DNA of 64,000 bases from Anaerolineae bacterium (GCA_022842885.1 JALHOR010000002.1:1-64000), one strand, 5' to 3'; positions 1 through 9,694 are shown, numbered from the stretch's first letter. Numbers and translations: made by a program. Notes: a model not told the origin generated them from the letters alone.

Positions 1-1063
1 TACCAACGGTGGTAAATGTATTGGACGGATTAACGGTGGGGCTTTCCTGCCCATTGCCGAAATCCCATTTATAACCCGTAATCGTTCCAGTAGATTGATT
101 CACGAAATTCACGGTTAAAGGCGCGACCCCGCTGATTTTATCTGGCACAAAAGCGGCAGTGGGGGCGTTCAAACTCGTAACGCTGATTTGGCGGGTGACA
201 TTGGCTTCGCCGCCGGGACCGCGCACCAACAGCGACACATTATAAACACCCGGTTGGGTGAAAGTCTGAATCGGGTTGAGTTCGGCACTGGTGTTGCCAT
301 TGCCAAAATTCCAGAAATAGGACGAGATGTTGCCTTGCGATTGGTTGAAGAAACGCACGACCAGCGGCGCAGTGCCAGATGTGAAATCTTGGGTGAATGC
401 CGCAATCGGGCGGTCAATGCTAGGTGTATTGGAGGGTACTGGTGTTGGGTTGCGATTTTGAATTTTGATATTATTCACGACGGTGGTTTGCTGGCTGCCA
501 TCACGCAAGAACACGCGCAGCCGCACCTGATAAAAGCCATCCGATGAACCACCTGTATTGGTGTTCCAGATGCCCAGAATATTATTCAAAACCGGTGTTT
601 GCACGATGCCCGTAATCGGGAACCACAGATTATTCGGGTTCGGGTCGGGACCGAATTCTAGGCGATATTGCAAAAATTGGGGATGAATGGCAGACCCCAA
701 AATTTGCACATTGCCGGCGACCACATTGCCCGGCAGCGGCGACAAAATCACAATTGAAAGCGGCATGGATGTTGCTGTTGGCAGCGCATTTACGGGCGGC
801 AATACCACCTGTGCCGTTGGAAACACCGAAATGCGCGTTGGAAACGGAATAGTAGTGGTAGTAGCGACTGCTTGCGATGTCGGAATCGCGTTAGGCAGCA
901 GCGTCCGGGTAGCAGCAAGACCGGGCGTGTTTGTGGGTTGCTCCGTAATGGCGATTGGGGCATTTTCCGGCACACCCAAATTGCACGCTGCGACGAGTCC
1001 GATAATGGCAAGCAGGGCGAGCCACAATCGCAGCGGTGGGATAGCCCTGATATGTTGGCGCAT
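1..1063 (-). CDS. PKD-domain lipoprotein, partial (runs off the left edge)
   Basis: An open minus-strand frame starts at the ATG complementary to 1061-1063 (AAAGG lies upstream) and stays open to the window edge, giving about 354 residues without a stop. The N-terminus is a lipoprotein signal: a basic start, a hydrophobic stretch, then GLVAAC with the lipid-acceptor Cys at residue 27. A Thr/Pro-rich linker follows (residues about 35-100), then an Ig-like region with a G-N-V-V-A-G-N turn, then two PKD domains recognised by YFWNFGNGNTS and YKWDFGNGQES. PKD domains are beta-sandwiches common in surface proteins. The product is probably an exported, membrane-anchored binding or structural protein; any catalytic domain would lie outside the window. 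No substrate can be named. Confidence 0.85.
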   Translation of the reverse strand, partial: MRQHIRAIPPLRLWLALLAIIGLVAACNLGVPENAPIAITEQPTNTPGLAATRTLLPNAIPTSQAVATTTTIPFPTRISVFPTAQVVLPPVNALPTATSMPLSIVILSPLPGNVVAGNVQILGSAIHPQFLQYRLEFGPDPNPNNLWFPITGIVQTPVLNNILGIWNTNTGGSSDGFYQVRLRVFLRDGSQQTTVVNNIKIQNRNPTPVPSNTPSIDRPIAAFTQDFTSGTAPLVVRFFNQSQGNISSYFWNFGNGNTSAELNPIQTFTQPGVYNVSLLVRGPGGEANVTRQISVTSLNAPTAAFVPDKISGVAPLTVNFVNQSTGTITGYKWDFGNGQESPTVNPSNTFTTVG

Positions 1064-1241
1064 GAGAGACCTTTCTCGTAAAAGTTATGACATTTCTTTA
1101 ATTATAACCGTTCCCCACTTTCTGGCGATACGCCGATAACCTGACGACAATGCTACGCTTGCACTAATGCTGAATTGAGAACCTATCGCTATAATCATGT
1201 GCATGTTGTTCGGACAGATTTATTGAAAGCGGGATTATGGC

Positions 1242-2033
1242 ATGGACTTAAATTTACGTGGTGCGAAAGTGCTGGTGACAGCGGCGAGTCAGGGATTAGG
1301 TAGGGCAACGGCACGCCAATTTAGCTTAGAAGGGGCGCAGGTTGTCATTAGCAGCCGCAGCCTAGAAAAATTACAGACTGCCGCCTCCGAAATTAATCAG
1401 GAAACGGGCAATCCCATTTTTACAATCGCTGCTGATGTTTCCGATGCTGTTGCTGCGACCAAATTGGTGAATCATGCGGCTGAGATGCTTGGTGGGTTAG
1501 ACATCCTCATCACCAATGCTGGTGGACCCCCCGGTGGCAAATTCGTTGATTTTGAACTCGATGCTTGGAAATCTGCGATTGATTTAACGCTGCTGAGTAA
1601 TGTAACTCTCATCAAGGCGGCGCTGCCCTATTTGCGCCAATCCTCACGGGCGGCAGTGCTGGCAGTCGTCTCAATTGCTGCCAAAGAACCAATGGATAAT
1701 TTGACGCTCTCGAATGTCATTCGTCCGGCAGTGGTGGGTCTCACCAAAACGCTCTCGTTTGAATTGAGTAAAGAGGGCATCCGGTTTAACAGTCTTTTGC
1801 CCGGTATCACCGAAACAGACCGGATTATTCATCTCGCTGAATTTCGCGCTCAACAAAACAATATCACCGTTGAAGAAGCGAAGGCGCGTATGTCGGCAAG
1901 CATTCCGTTGGGGCGCATCGGCAAGCCTGAAGAATTTGGCAATGCTGCTGTCTTTTTATGTTCACCAGCAGCAGGCTTTATCAACGGCGTAGCATTATTG
2001 GTGGATGGTGGCGCATCGCATAATATTTTGTAA
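1242..2033 (+). CDS. short-chain dehydrogenase/reductase with a non-canonical active site
   Basis: 263 residues, the normal length of a classical SDR. The N-terminal Rossmann motif is TAASQGLGRA (about residues 13-22) and the NAGG motif is near 92-95, so NAD(P) binding is expected. The usual catalytic Tyr-x-x-x-Lys is not there: in the matching segment (LSNVIRPAVVGLTKTL) Ser and Arg stand in the Tyr and Lys positions, while the preceding VVSIAA serine is kept. The C-terminal PLGRIGKPEE and VDGG motifs are standard for FabG-like SDRs. A subgroup of 3-oxoacyl-ACP-reductase-like SDRs has this type of replacement, so the gene is not simply damaged. The substrate is unknown. It stands alone, 213 bases before lutA. 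Confidence 0.88.
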   Translation: MDLNLRGAKVLVTAASQGLGRATARQFSLEGAQVVISSRSLEKLQTAASEINQETGNPIFTIAADVSDAVAATKLVNHAAEMLGGLDILITNAGGPPGGKFVDFELDAWKSAIDLTLLSNVTLIKAALPYLRQSSRAAVLAVVSIAAKEPMDNLTLSNVIRPAVVGLTKTLSFELSKEGIRFNSLLPGITETDRIIHLAEFRAQQNNITVEEAKARMSASIPLGRIGKPEEFGNAAVFLCSPAAGFINGVALLVDGGASHNIL

Positions 2034-2047
2034 AGTGCTGAGGATGA

Positions 2048-2082
2048 AGTTAAAAGTTAAAGGTGTAAAGTTAAAAGTAAAA
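2048..2082. repeat. heptamer direct repeat array
   Basis: Five consecutive 7-base units: AGTTAAA, AGTTAAA, GGTGTAA, AGTTAAA, AGTAAAA. Three are identical and two diverged. The array lies in the gap between the SDR gene and lutA. It could be a slippage-prone simple repeat or a set of regulator half-sites on one helical face; the sequence alone does not decide. Confidence 0.6.
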
Positions 2083-2142
2083 CAACTTCTTGCGATGATT
2101 TGATATTCATCAATAGAACTTGTTTCAAAATCTCTTTTGCAA

Positions 2143-2162
2143 GGGCGAGGCATATCTCGCCC
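2143..2162. other. intergenic GC-rich hairpin
   Basis: GGGCGAG / CTCGCCC with the 6-base loop GCATAT, about 85 bases before lutA. There is no T tract on either side, so it is not a convincing terminator. It resembles the hairpin at 14953-14980 and may belong to a dispersed palindrome family. Confidence 0.55.
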
Positions 2163-2246
2163 CGACTGAAAGAAATGAACTTTGAAATGGCTTCTAGCCA
2201 AAAGCTAATAGCTGAATGTGAAATTGTTGATTGATTAGGATGAAAA

Positions 2247-3038
2247 ATGGTATTACCAGAACGCGAATCGCCGGTGGGCAAAAAAGTTTCGTTTTTTGTC
2301 ACCTGCATTATGGATATGATTTATCCCGACACAGGCATGTCGGTTGTGGAAATTTTAGAATATTTGGGTGTGGTAGTAGATTTCCCTGAAACGCAAACAT
2401 GCTGCGGGCAACCGGGTTTTAATTCCGGCTATCGAGATGAGGCAAAACAAGTAGCAACTCAATTTTTACGCGCCTTCAAAGATGCCGAAGTGATTGTGAC
2501 GGCATCGGGTTCTTGCGGGGCAATGGTGCGCCATGAATATCCGGCATTGTTCGCTGATGACCCGCAATGGTCAGCCGCCGCGAATCGCGCTGCTGCCATC
2601 ACTTGGGATTTGACCGAATTTATCGTAGATGGGCTTGGCATTACTGACTTGAAATTGCGTTTGCCGCAGCCGAAAACGTTTGCGTTTCATGATGCCTGTC
2701 ATGGCTTGCGCTTGTTAAAATTGGGTGGGGCAGCGCGAACTTTGGTGAACCATATTGAAAATGCGACGGTAATGGAATTGAAAGATTGTGATGTGTGCTG
2801 TGGTTTTGGTGGTTTATTCAGCGTGAAAATGGCAGAAGTGAGCAATGCCATGTTGACCAAAAAAATTGAACAAATTAATGCCTGCCCCGCTGAGACCATT
2901 ATCACCGGGGATGTCAGTTGTTTAACGCAGATGAATGGTGGTTTATCACGGCAAAAATCAGCAAAACGAGTGGTGCATGTGGCAGATGTCTTGGCGGAAG
3001 GGTTAAAGGGAAAACGGGATGGAGATTCAATCAAATAA
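2247..3038 (+). CDS. lutA: L-lactate oxidation Fe-S protein LutA
   Basis: 263 residues of the heterodisulfide-reductase-like CCG family. Two cysteine-rich CCG modules are visible: FFVTCIMDM with TCCGQPGFNSGY in the first half, and FHDACHG with CDVCCGFGGL in the second. In Bacillus, LutABC together oxidise L-lactate to pyruvate; LutA is the CCG Fe-S subunit thought to pass electrons on. The chosen start is about 13 residues longer than in typical LutA; AGGA lies 8-9 bases upstream. The reading frame overlaps lutB by 20 bases, so the two are probably translationally coupled. The lutABC order is canonical. Confidence 0.93.
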   Translation: MVLPERESPVGKKVSFFVTCIMDMIYPDTGMSVVEILEYLGVVVDFPETQTCCGQPGFNSGYRDEAKQVATQFLRAFKDAEVIVTASGSCGAMVRHEYPALFADDPQWSAAANRAAAITWDLTEFIVDGLGITDLKLRLPQPKTFAFHDACHGLRLLKLGGAARTLVNHIENATVMELKDCDVCCGFGGLFSVKMAEVSNAMLTKKIEQINACPAETIITGDVSCLTQMNGGLSRQKSAKRVVHVADVLAEGLKGKRDGDSIK

Positions 3039-4428
3039 TTTTGTGTCGTTATCAGCGATTGCTATTCGTAACAGCGAAATGCAAAAAGCGGTGTCGAAAG
3101 GCACACGCAATGGGTATGACAAACGTCTCGCTGCCATGTTTGCTTATGGCGAAGAACATGGCGAAGCGATGCGCCAACAAGCCGCTGAAGCCAAACGCCG
3201 CGCATTACGCCAACTGCCGGAATTATTGGAGATGGCGGAAGCCAATATGCAGGCAAATGGCATTCATGTCTTGTGGGCGCTGGATGCAGATGAAGCCAAT
3301 CGCCAAGTGATGGACATTATCAAGCGGCATGAGGTGAAGCGCGTTGCCAAAGGCAAAAGCATGGCAACGGAAGAAATTGGGCTGAATCATGTTTTAGAGA
3401 CAAACGGGATTGATGTGGTCGAAACGGATTTGGGCGAATACATCATCCAACTGAATCATGAGCCGCCTAGCCATATCGTCGCTCCAGTGATTCATAAGAC
3501 CAAAGAAGAAATCCGCGATATTTTTATCGAAAAATTGAATATGCCCCCCACCGATGATGCCGCTGAAATGGTGGCATTCGCCCGAAAAAAATTGCGTGAT
3601 ATTTTTCTTTCAGCAGATTTGGGCGTTTCCGGCGGCAATTTTATCATTGCCGAAACAGGTACGCTGTGTTTGGTCGAAAATGAGGCGAATGGACGCATGT
3701 GTACCACCATGCCGCGTGTCCATGTGGCGGTTGTGGGCATCGAAAAAATGGTGGAAAATTTTGAAGATTATGCCACCCTGACGCAGGTTCTCCCGCGTAG
3801 CAGCACTGGGCAGCATATGACAGTCTATACCAGCATGATTAACGGTCCCAAACGTCCGGGCGATGCGGATGGTCCTGAGCATGTCTATGTCATTTTGCTG
3901 GATAACGGGCGCAGCGATATTTATGCGACGAAATATGCCGAGGCTTTGGCATGTATCCGCTGTGGGGCGTGCCAGAATGCTTGCCCGGTGTATCGCTCTA
4001 CGGGTGGTCATGCTTATGGCTGGGTTTATGGTGGACCTATTGGCGCGGTTTTAACGCCGCTGTTTGTGGGTTTGGATAAAGCGAAACCGCTGCCACAAGC
4101 CAGCAGTTTGTGTGGTAGCTGCAAACAAGTTTGCCCGGTGGATATTGATTTGCCGCGTATGCTGCTGGATTTACGGCATGATACGATTCAGCAGGGGTTA
4201 GGTGATACGCTTTGGAATCTCGGTATAAAATCATGGGCATGGGGCAATAGTTCGCCGCGCTTGTTTGAGATGGGTGGTATGGCGGCACGCTTAGGGCAAG
4301 GGGTTATCGGGCAAAATTTGCCTGCACCGTTGGGTGAATGGACAAAATTTCGTGATTTCCCGTCCTTCGCCCCCAAGTCGTTCCGGCAGTTGTGGCGAGA
4401 ACGGCAGAAAGCACAGGCACAATCATGA
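3019..4428 (+). CDS. lutB: L-lactate oxidation Fe-S protein LutB
   Basis: 469 residues, the usual length. The N-terminal two thirds is a LUD domain (GTLCLVENEANGR and the preceding FIIAETG are typical), followed by a bacterial-type ferredoxin module with two CxxCxxxCP clusters: CIRCGACQNACP and CGSCKQVCP. In the Lut complex this protein carries the electron-transfer Fe-S clusters. It overlaps lutA by 20 bases and its TGA overlaps the lutC ATG, which supports a single co-translated operon. I see nothing unusual in the motifs. Confidence 0.94.
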   Translation: MEIQSNNFVSLSAIAIRNSEMQKAVSKGTRNGYDKRLAAMFAYGEEHGEAMRQQAAEAKRRALRQLPELLEMAEANMQANGIHVLWALDADEANRQVMDIIKRHEVKRVAKGKSMATEEIGLNHVLETNGIDVVETDLGEYIIQLNHEPPSHIVAPVIHKTKEEIRDIFIEKLNMPPTDDAAEMVAFARKKLRDIFLSADLGVSGGNFIIAETGTLCLVENEANGRMCTTMPRVHVAVVGIEKMVENFEDYATLTQVLPRSSTGQHMTVYTSMINGPKRPGDADGPEHVYVILLDNGRSDIYATKYAEALACIRCGACQNACPVYRSTGGHAYGWVYGGPIGAVLTPLFVGLDKAKPLPQASSLCGSCKQVCPVDIDLPRMLLDLRHDTIQQGLGDTLWNLGIKSWAWGNSSPRLFEMGGMAARLGQGVIGQNLPAPLGEWTKFRDFPSFAPKSFRQLWRERQKAQAQS

Positions 4429-5066
4429 ACAGTCGCAATACGATTTTGAAAAAATTGCGTGCCACGCAAACTCCTTTTACCGATGTCGCGCCTATCGAAC
4501 AGCGCCGGAACATGGTGCCGCTGGCAGAAACAACGCCTGATGCCCTCACTCAGCGATTCATAGCCGAAGCAGAAAAAATTGGCTGCCGCGTCTATGCCGC
4601 TGAAGATGCGGCAGCAGCGTTTGAGCGCGTGTTTGCCTTGCTCAACGGCGATAAACAAATTTCGGCATGGGATGACGCATTTTTGCCTATGCCAGAGTTT
4701 TCCGAAACTTTAAAAACGGCGGGTATTGAAATTACTGCGTCAGATAACGGGCAGGTGCGTCTGGGGATTACGGGTATAGATGCGGGTTTAGCATCTACGG
4801 GCAGTCTGATTTTTTCCAGCGGACACGGCAAATATCGCACGGTATCGCTGCTGCCGACGGTCTATGTTGCCATCATGACGACTAACCAAATCGTTGCCGA
4901 TTTTGAAACATGGGTTGCGTTGCAAAAAGAGCGTGGTTTAGACCAGTTTCGCCAATCGAGCAATACCGTGATTATTTCTGGTCCTAGCAAGACTGCTGAT
5001 ATTGCCCAAGAACTCATTTTGGGCGCCCATGGTCCTAAAGAAGTTCATATTATTCTGCTGCCATAG
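4425..5066 (+). CDS. lutC: lactate utilization protein LutC
   Basis: 213 residues from the ATG at 4425, which overlaps the lutB stop as ATGA; an upstream in-frame GTG at 4392 is less likely. The protein is a stand-alone LUD domain: TGSLIFSSGHGKYR in the middle and ISGPSKTADI...GAHGPKEVHIILLP at the C-terminus are the family signature. LutC is the third subunit of the lactate oxidation complex; its exact biochemical role is unsettled. A SulP transporter gene begins 17 bases after its stop, so lutABC and that transporter may form one transcript. Confidence 0.93.
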   Translation: MNSRNTILKKLRATQTPFTDVAPIEQRRNMVPLAETTPDALTQRFIAEAEKIGCRVYAAEDAAAAFERVFALLNGDKQISAWDDAFLPMPEFSETLKTAGIEITASDNGQVRLGITGIDAGLASTGSLIFSSGHGKYRTVSLLPTVYVAIMTTNQIVADFETWVALQKERGLDQFRQSSNTVIISGPSKTADIAQELILGAHGPKEVHIILLP

Positions 5067-5083
5067 CATACAAGGCATTCGCC

Positions 5084-6760
5084 ATGCAGTGGTTCAAACG
5101 TCAGCAAAAAACTATTTTTTCTGACCTCTTAGCTGGCTTAACCGGGGCAATTGCTGGCGCACCGCAAGCGATGGGTTTTGCGCTGATTGCGGGGGTGAGT
5201 CCGTTGTATGGGTTATATGCGGCGATTGTGCCAGCCATCATCGGCGCATTATTTTCGCGCTCCATTTTTATGACGATTGCCCCCACGAATGTTTTGATGC
5301 TATTGGTAGGGGTAGCTTTAGCATCTTATGGCTACCCTGACCCGCCGCTGCCCTTGTTTACGCTCACGGTGATAGTTGGGGTTTGGCAAGTGGTTTTTGG
5401 CGTGTTTCGCTTAGGTAAACTCACAGAATTTGTCTCGAATGCGGTGATTCTGGGATTTGTGACGGGTGTTGCTGTGCTGATTATGTTGGGACAGCTTGAC
5501 CATCTCACGGGCTATCACATCCAAGTTGAAGGCAGCACACTGGTGAAGGCATGGGACTGGTTGCTGCATTTACCGCAAAGCCATCCTGAAACCACATTTT
5601 TGGGTGTTTTGTCTATCATACTGATTTATGGACTGCATCATACGCGGCTGAAATATGTGGCAACGCTAGTGGCAATTGCTGTAACGGGTGTTATGGTTAG
5701 CGCCTTCAATTGGACAGATGTCGCATTAGTTCGTGATATGGCAGCGATTCCTTCGGGTTTGCCTGCTCCCGTTTTGCCCGATATGCGCTATATCCTTGAT
5801 TTGCTGCCCATTACTTTTTCGATTGCCATCTTGGCGTCTATTCAAAGTGCCGCCATCATCAACAATATGCGTGATGTAGACGGCACTACCCCGCACATGT
5901 CGCGGGAATTTTTGGCACAAGGCATTGCCAATATTTGCGGCGGCATTTTTCAGGCATTGCCTGCTAGCGGGTCATTATCACGCACTGCGGTGAATTTGAG
6001 TGCCGGGGCAAAAACGCGCTTGGCAAATTTATTTTCCGGCGTGTTTATTGCGTTTCTTTTGCTGGGCGGCGCATCAGTGTTGGAGTCTATTACGCTGCCA
6101 GCATTAGCCGGGCATTTGATTGTGGCGGCGGCAACCATGATTGATTACAAGGCGATTGGCATGGTATGGCGTGTTCGTCCGTCTGCCCGCGTTTCGATGG
6201 TCATCACTTTTTTGGCAACGCTGCTTTTGCCCTTAGAATATAGTATTTTTGTGGGGATTATTCTGTCACTGGTATTGTATCTTTATAGTTCAGCACAAAA
6301 CATCACCGTTGTGCGCTTGCTGCCTACAGATAATCATCATTATCGGGTTGCGCCTATCCCGGAAAAAATGCCATGTAATGAACCCATCGTTTTATCTGTT
6401 TCCGGTAACTTATACTTTGCAGCAGTGCCGCGTCTTGAACAGCTATTGCCTGACCCAACCCATTGTGACCATCCCGTCGTTATTTTACGCTTGCGTGATA
6501 ACCCATATTTGGGCAGCACCGGTATCAAGATGTTGGAACGCTATGCCCGCCGCCTGCGCGAAAAAGGGGGGAAATTGATTTTATCGGGGATTGGCTCTGC
6601 TGTGCGTCAGCAGTTAGAGAGTACCAATGCTTTAGAACGCTTGGGTCAAGAAAATATTTTTTACGAAGAAGAAGTCATTTTTTCCGCTACTGAAAAAGCC
6701 ATTGCCTATGCCCAAACTTGGCTGCGCTCATTAACAACACCTACGCCAAGTTCAACGTAA
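5084..6760 (+). CDS. SulP-family anion transporter with STAS domain
   Basis: 558 residues. The first ~400 form a multi-helix membrane domain of the SulP/SLC26 type, opening with LAGLTGAIAGAPQAMGFALIAG and the GLYAAIVPAIIGALF segment. The last ~120 residues are a cytoplasmic STAS domain (VLSVSGNLYFAAVPRLEQLL, then LGSTGIKMLERYARRL). SulP proteins move sulfate, bicarbonate or C4-dicarboxylates. The position 17 bases after lutC, with AAGG before the ATG, suggests co-transcription and raises the possibility that this copy carries lactate or another organic acid. That is inference from context only; sulfate remains equally open. Confidence 0.9.
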   Translation: MQWFKRQQKTIFSDLLAGLTGAIAGAPQAMGFALIAGVSPLYGLYAAIVPAIIGALFSRSIFMTIAPTNVLMLLVGVALASYGYPDPPLPLFTLTVIVGVWQVVFGVFRLGKLTEFVSNAVILGFVTGVAVLIMLGQLDHLTGYHIQVEGSTLVKAWDWLLHLPQSHPETTFLGVLSIILIYGLHHTRLKYVATLVAIAVTGVMVSAFNWTDVALVRDMAAIPSGLPAPVLPDMRYILDLLPITFSIAILASIQSAAIINNMRDVDGTTPHMSREFLAQGIANICGGIFQALPASGSLSRTAVNLSAGAKTRLANLFSGVFIAFLLLGGASVLESITLPALAGHLIVAAATMIDYKAIGMVWRVRPSARVSMVITFLATLLLPLEYSIFVGIILSLVLYLYSSAQNITVVRLLPTDNHHYRVAPIPEKMPCNEPIVLSVSGNLYFAAVPRLEQLLPDPTHCDHPVVILRLRDNPYLGSTGIKMLERYARRLREKGGKLILSGIGSAVRQQLESTNALERLGQENIFYEEEVIFSATEKAIAYAQTWLRSLTTPTPSST

Positions 6761-6897
6761 GGCAAACTTGTATAAATTGCTGCCCAAAAGTTAAAATTCT
6801 ATGGGCGGTTTGAATAAATACCTTGCTTTTTAACCTAAAACATTCCACACTCTACCCCTAGCCAGTCCGCGAAAAGAGAGTTAGGTGAAACAGTCCG

Positions 6898-6932
6898 ATG
6901 GTCTCCCAATTTGATTTCCACGGTCCAAATTG
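6898..6932 (+). other. apparent 1-base deletion at the start of sucA
   Basis: An ATG at 6898, with AGGTG 10 bases upstream, opens a short frame reading [11 protein letters not shown], which matches the usual N-terminus of 2-oxoglutarate dehydrogenase E1 (F-x-G-P-N-x-G-Y-V-L-E-L-Y). The rest of that motif, [10 protein letters not shown], is in the next frame and begins at 6933. Adding one base in the AATTGGG run joins the two. In the downstream frame a TGA at 6912 blocks any longer start. Confidence 0.75.
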
Positions 6933-9692
6933 GGCTATGTGCTTGAACTTTATGAAAAGTATCGCCATCAGCCAGATTCAGTAGATGCTGCGACGCGCCG
7001 TTTTTTCGATAATTGGTCGCCCCCGACGATTACCAATGGCACCAATGGCAGTCCTGTCGTTGTTGCGCCATCGGTAGATTTTATGAAGGTGGTAGGTGCG
7101 GTCGGTTTAGCGCAGTCTATCCGCCAATTTGGGCATCTTAAAGCGCAGATTGACCCGTTAGGGTATCCGCGCCCCGATGACCCGGAATTATATCCACAAG
7201 CGCACAATATCACCGATGATGATTTGCGCGATATGCCCGCTAGTTTGATTGATAGTCCAGCGGCATCAAACGCCCAAAATGCTTTAGACGTGATTGAAAC
7301 GCTGCGCGAGATTTATTGTTCTTCTATCGGCTTCGATAATGAACATATTCGCTTGCCAGAAGAACGCCAATGGCTGCGCGAAGCCATAGAATCGCGCCGC
7401 TATCGTTATACCCTTGACCATGACGATGCTGTGGCGCTTTTGGAACGCTTAACCCAAGTGGAAGCGTTTGAGCAATTTTTGCAGACAACCTTTCCTACCA
7501 AATATCGCTTCTCCATAGAAGGCTTGGATATGATGATTCCGATCTTGGATGAAATCATCTTCCATGCTGCCGATGGTGGCACAAAAACCGTCGCTATTGC
7601 CATGGCGCATCGCGGACGGCTAAATGTGTTGGCACATATCATGCATAAACCCTATCGCCAAATTTTGGCAGATTTCCATGACCCGTTGGTGGCACAAGAA
7701 AAAGTGCAGGCGATTGGTTGGACGATTGGTGATGTGAAATATCATAAAGGGCTGCGGCATCGTTTCGATAAAGATGCTGAACACAGTTTGATATTAACGA
7801 TGCCCCCTAATCCAAGCCATCTTGAACAAGTGAATCCGGTTGCTGTGGGCATGGCACGCGCTGCTGGTACAACCGCAAACCGACGCGGCGCACCCGAATT
7901 TAACGCCGGAAATACGATGCAAATTCTCATTCATGGGGATGCGGCATTTCCGGGGCAGGGCATTGTTGCTGAGACATTTAATCTCTCGCGGTTGCCGGGT
8001 TATTTTACAGGCGGCACGATTCATATCATCGCCAACAATCAACTCGGATTTACAACGCTTCCCCGCGATTCGCGCAGCAGTCTTTATGCCAGTGACCCGG
8101 CGAAAGGCTACCGTGTTCCTATCATTCATGTGAATGCCGATGACCCGGCAGCCTGTATGGAAGTGGCGCGGATTGCTTTTGCTTTCCAGCATCAATTTGA
8201 AAAAGATTTCTTGATTGATTTGGTGGGGTATCGGCGCTATGGGCATAATGAACTGGATGAGCCGGGTTTCACGCAACCCCTGATTTACCAGCGCGTGCGG
8301 CAGCATATCCCTGTGCGCCAATTGTGGATAAAGACGCTCACACAACGCAGCAAAGTAACCCCAGCACAAGCCGATGCGATGCTTGCCGAATGGCAGAAGA
8401 AATTACAAGCAGAAAATGGTGCCGTTGCCGAAGAAGATATGGTCGGGGAACGCCCCAAAGACCCACCGCCCGGTGCTGCTCGCCAAATTGTCACTGCTAT
8501 TGATGAAACCCGTTTGCGTGGTTTAAATGCGGGCTTGGCAGCGACACTAGAAGGATTTAATTTTTATTCGCCGCGCTTGCAAAAAGCCATCATGAGCCGC
8601 CGCGATATTTTTGATGACCCGGAAAAACCCGTCATTGATTGGGCAATTGCCGAAGAATTGGCATTCGCGTCTATTCTGGAAGATGGCACGCCTATTCGCT
8701 TGACCGGGCAAGATAGTGAACGCGGCACTTTCAGCCATCGTCATGCCGTTTTATATAACGCGCAAACAGGCGAACCGCATACGCCGCTGCAATTATTATC
8801 CCAAGCAAAAGCTGCCTTTGATGTTCGCAACAGTCCCTTATCAGAAGCGGCAGCAGTCGCCTTTGAATTTGGGTATAACGTGCAATCCCCGGAAACACTG
8901 GTCATCTGGGAAGCGCAATATGGCGATTTTGTCAACGGCGCTCAGATTATGATTGATGAATTTGTGTTATCTGCCCGCGAAAAATGGGGGCAAACACCTT
9001 CGATGGTGCTGCTGTTGCCGCATGGTCATGAGGGTGCTGGTCCCGACCATTCTAGCGCCCGCCCAGAACGCTTCTTGCAGATGGCAGCAAAAACCAACCT
9101 GCGGATGGCAAACTGCACCACCGCCGCCCAATATTTTCATTTGCTGCGGCGGCAGGCGCTCTTGTTAAAGACCGACCCCTTGCCATTGATTATTATGTCG
9201 CCCAAAAGTTTGCTGCGGAATCCGGTCATTTCTTCAACGATTACCGATTTGACCGAAGGCAGATTCCAACCCGTAATTGATAATACGCAAGCTGACCCGA
9301 AAGAAATCACGCGCTTGGTGTTATGCAGCGGTAAATTCTACTATGATTTGGTGGGGAGTGAGCTACGTTCTCAATACCCACATGTGGCGGTGGTGCGTGT
9401 CGAACAGTTGTATCCGTTCCCAATGGCAGATATTTCAGCGATTGTGGCGCGTTACCCGAATGTCACCCAAATCGTTTGGGCGCAAGAAGAACCGAAAAAT
9501 ATGGGGGCGTGGGAATTTATGGGCTATCGCCTGAAAAAATTGGTTGGCATCGGCATTCCGGTCAATTATGTGGGGCGGCGGCGGAGTTCCAGCCCGGCAG
9601 AAGGCTCAAAAACCGCGCATAATGTCAATCAATCTATGATTGTAGAGTATGCGTTCAATTGGACATTTACCCGCAATGCGTCGGAGGATTAA
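6930..9692 (+). CDS. sucA: 2-oxoglutarate dehydrogenase E1 component
   Basis: 920 residues, close to the family's 930-950. It decarboxylates 2-oxoglutarate with thiamine diphosphate and passes the succinyl group to E2 in the TCA cycle. Visible motifs: [13 protein letters not shown] (about 225), [14 protein letters not shown] with the later IIANNQLGF (about 335-370, the TPP/metal site), [10 protein letters not shown], and the C-terminal transketolase part with [20 protein letters not shown]. As written the frame can only begin at TTG 6930; the natural start is probably the ATG at 6898, joined through a one-base frameshift. The stop is followed after 2 bases by the E2 gene. No E3 is present here. 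Confidence 0.93.
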   Translation: MGYVLELYEKYRHQPDSVDAATRRFFDNWSPPTITNGTNGSPVVVAPSVDFMKVVGAVGLAQSIRQFGHLKAQIDPLGYPRPDDPELYPQAHNITDDDLRDMPASLIDSPAASNAQNALDVIETLREIYCSSIGFDNEHIRLPEERQWLREAIESRRYRYTLDHDDAVALLERLTQVEAFEQFLQTTFPTKYRFSIEGLDMMIPILDEIIFHAADGGTKTVAIAMAHRGRLNVLAHIMHKPYRQILADFHDPLVAQEKVQAIGWTIGDVKYHKGLRHRFDKDAEHSLILTMPPNPSHLEQVNPVAVGMARAAGTTANRRGAPEFNAGNTMQILIHGDAAFPGQGIVAETFNLSRLPGYFTGGTIHIIANNQLGFTTLPRDSRSSLYASDPAKGYRVPIIHVNADDPAACMEVARIAFAFQHQFEKDFLIDLVGYRRYGHNELDEPGFTQPLIYQRVRQHIPVRQLWIKTLTQRSKVTPAQADAMLAEWQKKLQAENGAVAEEDMVGERPKDPPPGAARQIVTAIDETRLRGLNAGLAATLEGFNFYSPRLQKAIMSRRDIFDDPEKPVIDWAIAEELAFASILEDGTPIRLTGQDSERGTFSHRHAVLYNAQTGEPHTPLQLLSQAKAAFDVRNSPLSEAAAVAFEFGYNVQSPETLVIWEAQYGDFVNGAQIMIDEFVLSAREKWGQTPSMVLLLPHGHEGAGPDHSSARPERFLQMAAKTNLRMANCTTAAQYFHLLRRQALLLKTDPLPLIIMSPKSLLRNPVISSTITDLTEGRFQPVIDNTQADPKEITRLVLCSGKFYYDLVGSELRSQYPHVAVVRVEQLYPFPMADISAIVARYPNVTQIVWAQEEPKNMGAWEFMGYRLKKLVGIGIPVNYVGRRRSSSPAEGSKTAHNVNQSMIVEYAFNWTFTRNASED

Positions 9693-9694
9693 GC

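Noticed and set aside
2048-2082. CRISPR array
   Set aside because: Units are 7 bases without spacers; nothing like a repeat-spacer pattern or cas genes occurs in the window.
6761-6897. Strong terminator after the SulP gene
   Set aside because: A CTGCCCA / TGGGCGG pairing exists but has a 15-base loop and no T tract, so I did not list it.
7794-8369. 191-residue open frame on the minus strand inside sucA
   Set aside because: It lies opposite conserved coding sequence of E1 with all its motifs, and reads as Cys/Arg-rich low-quality protein without a family.
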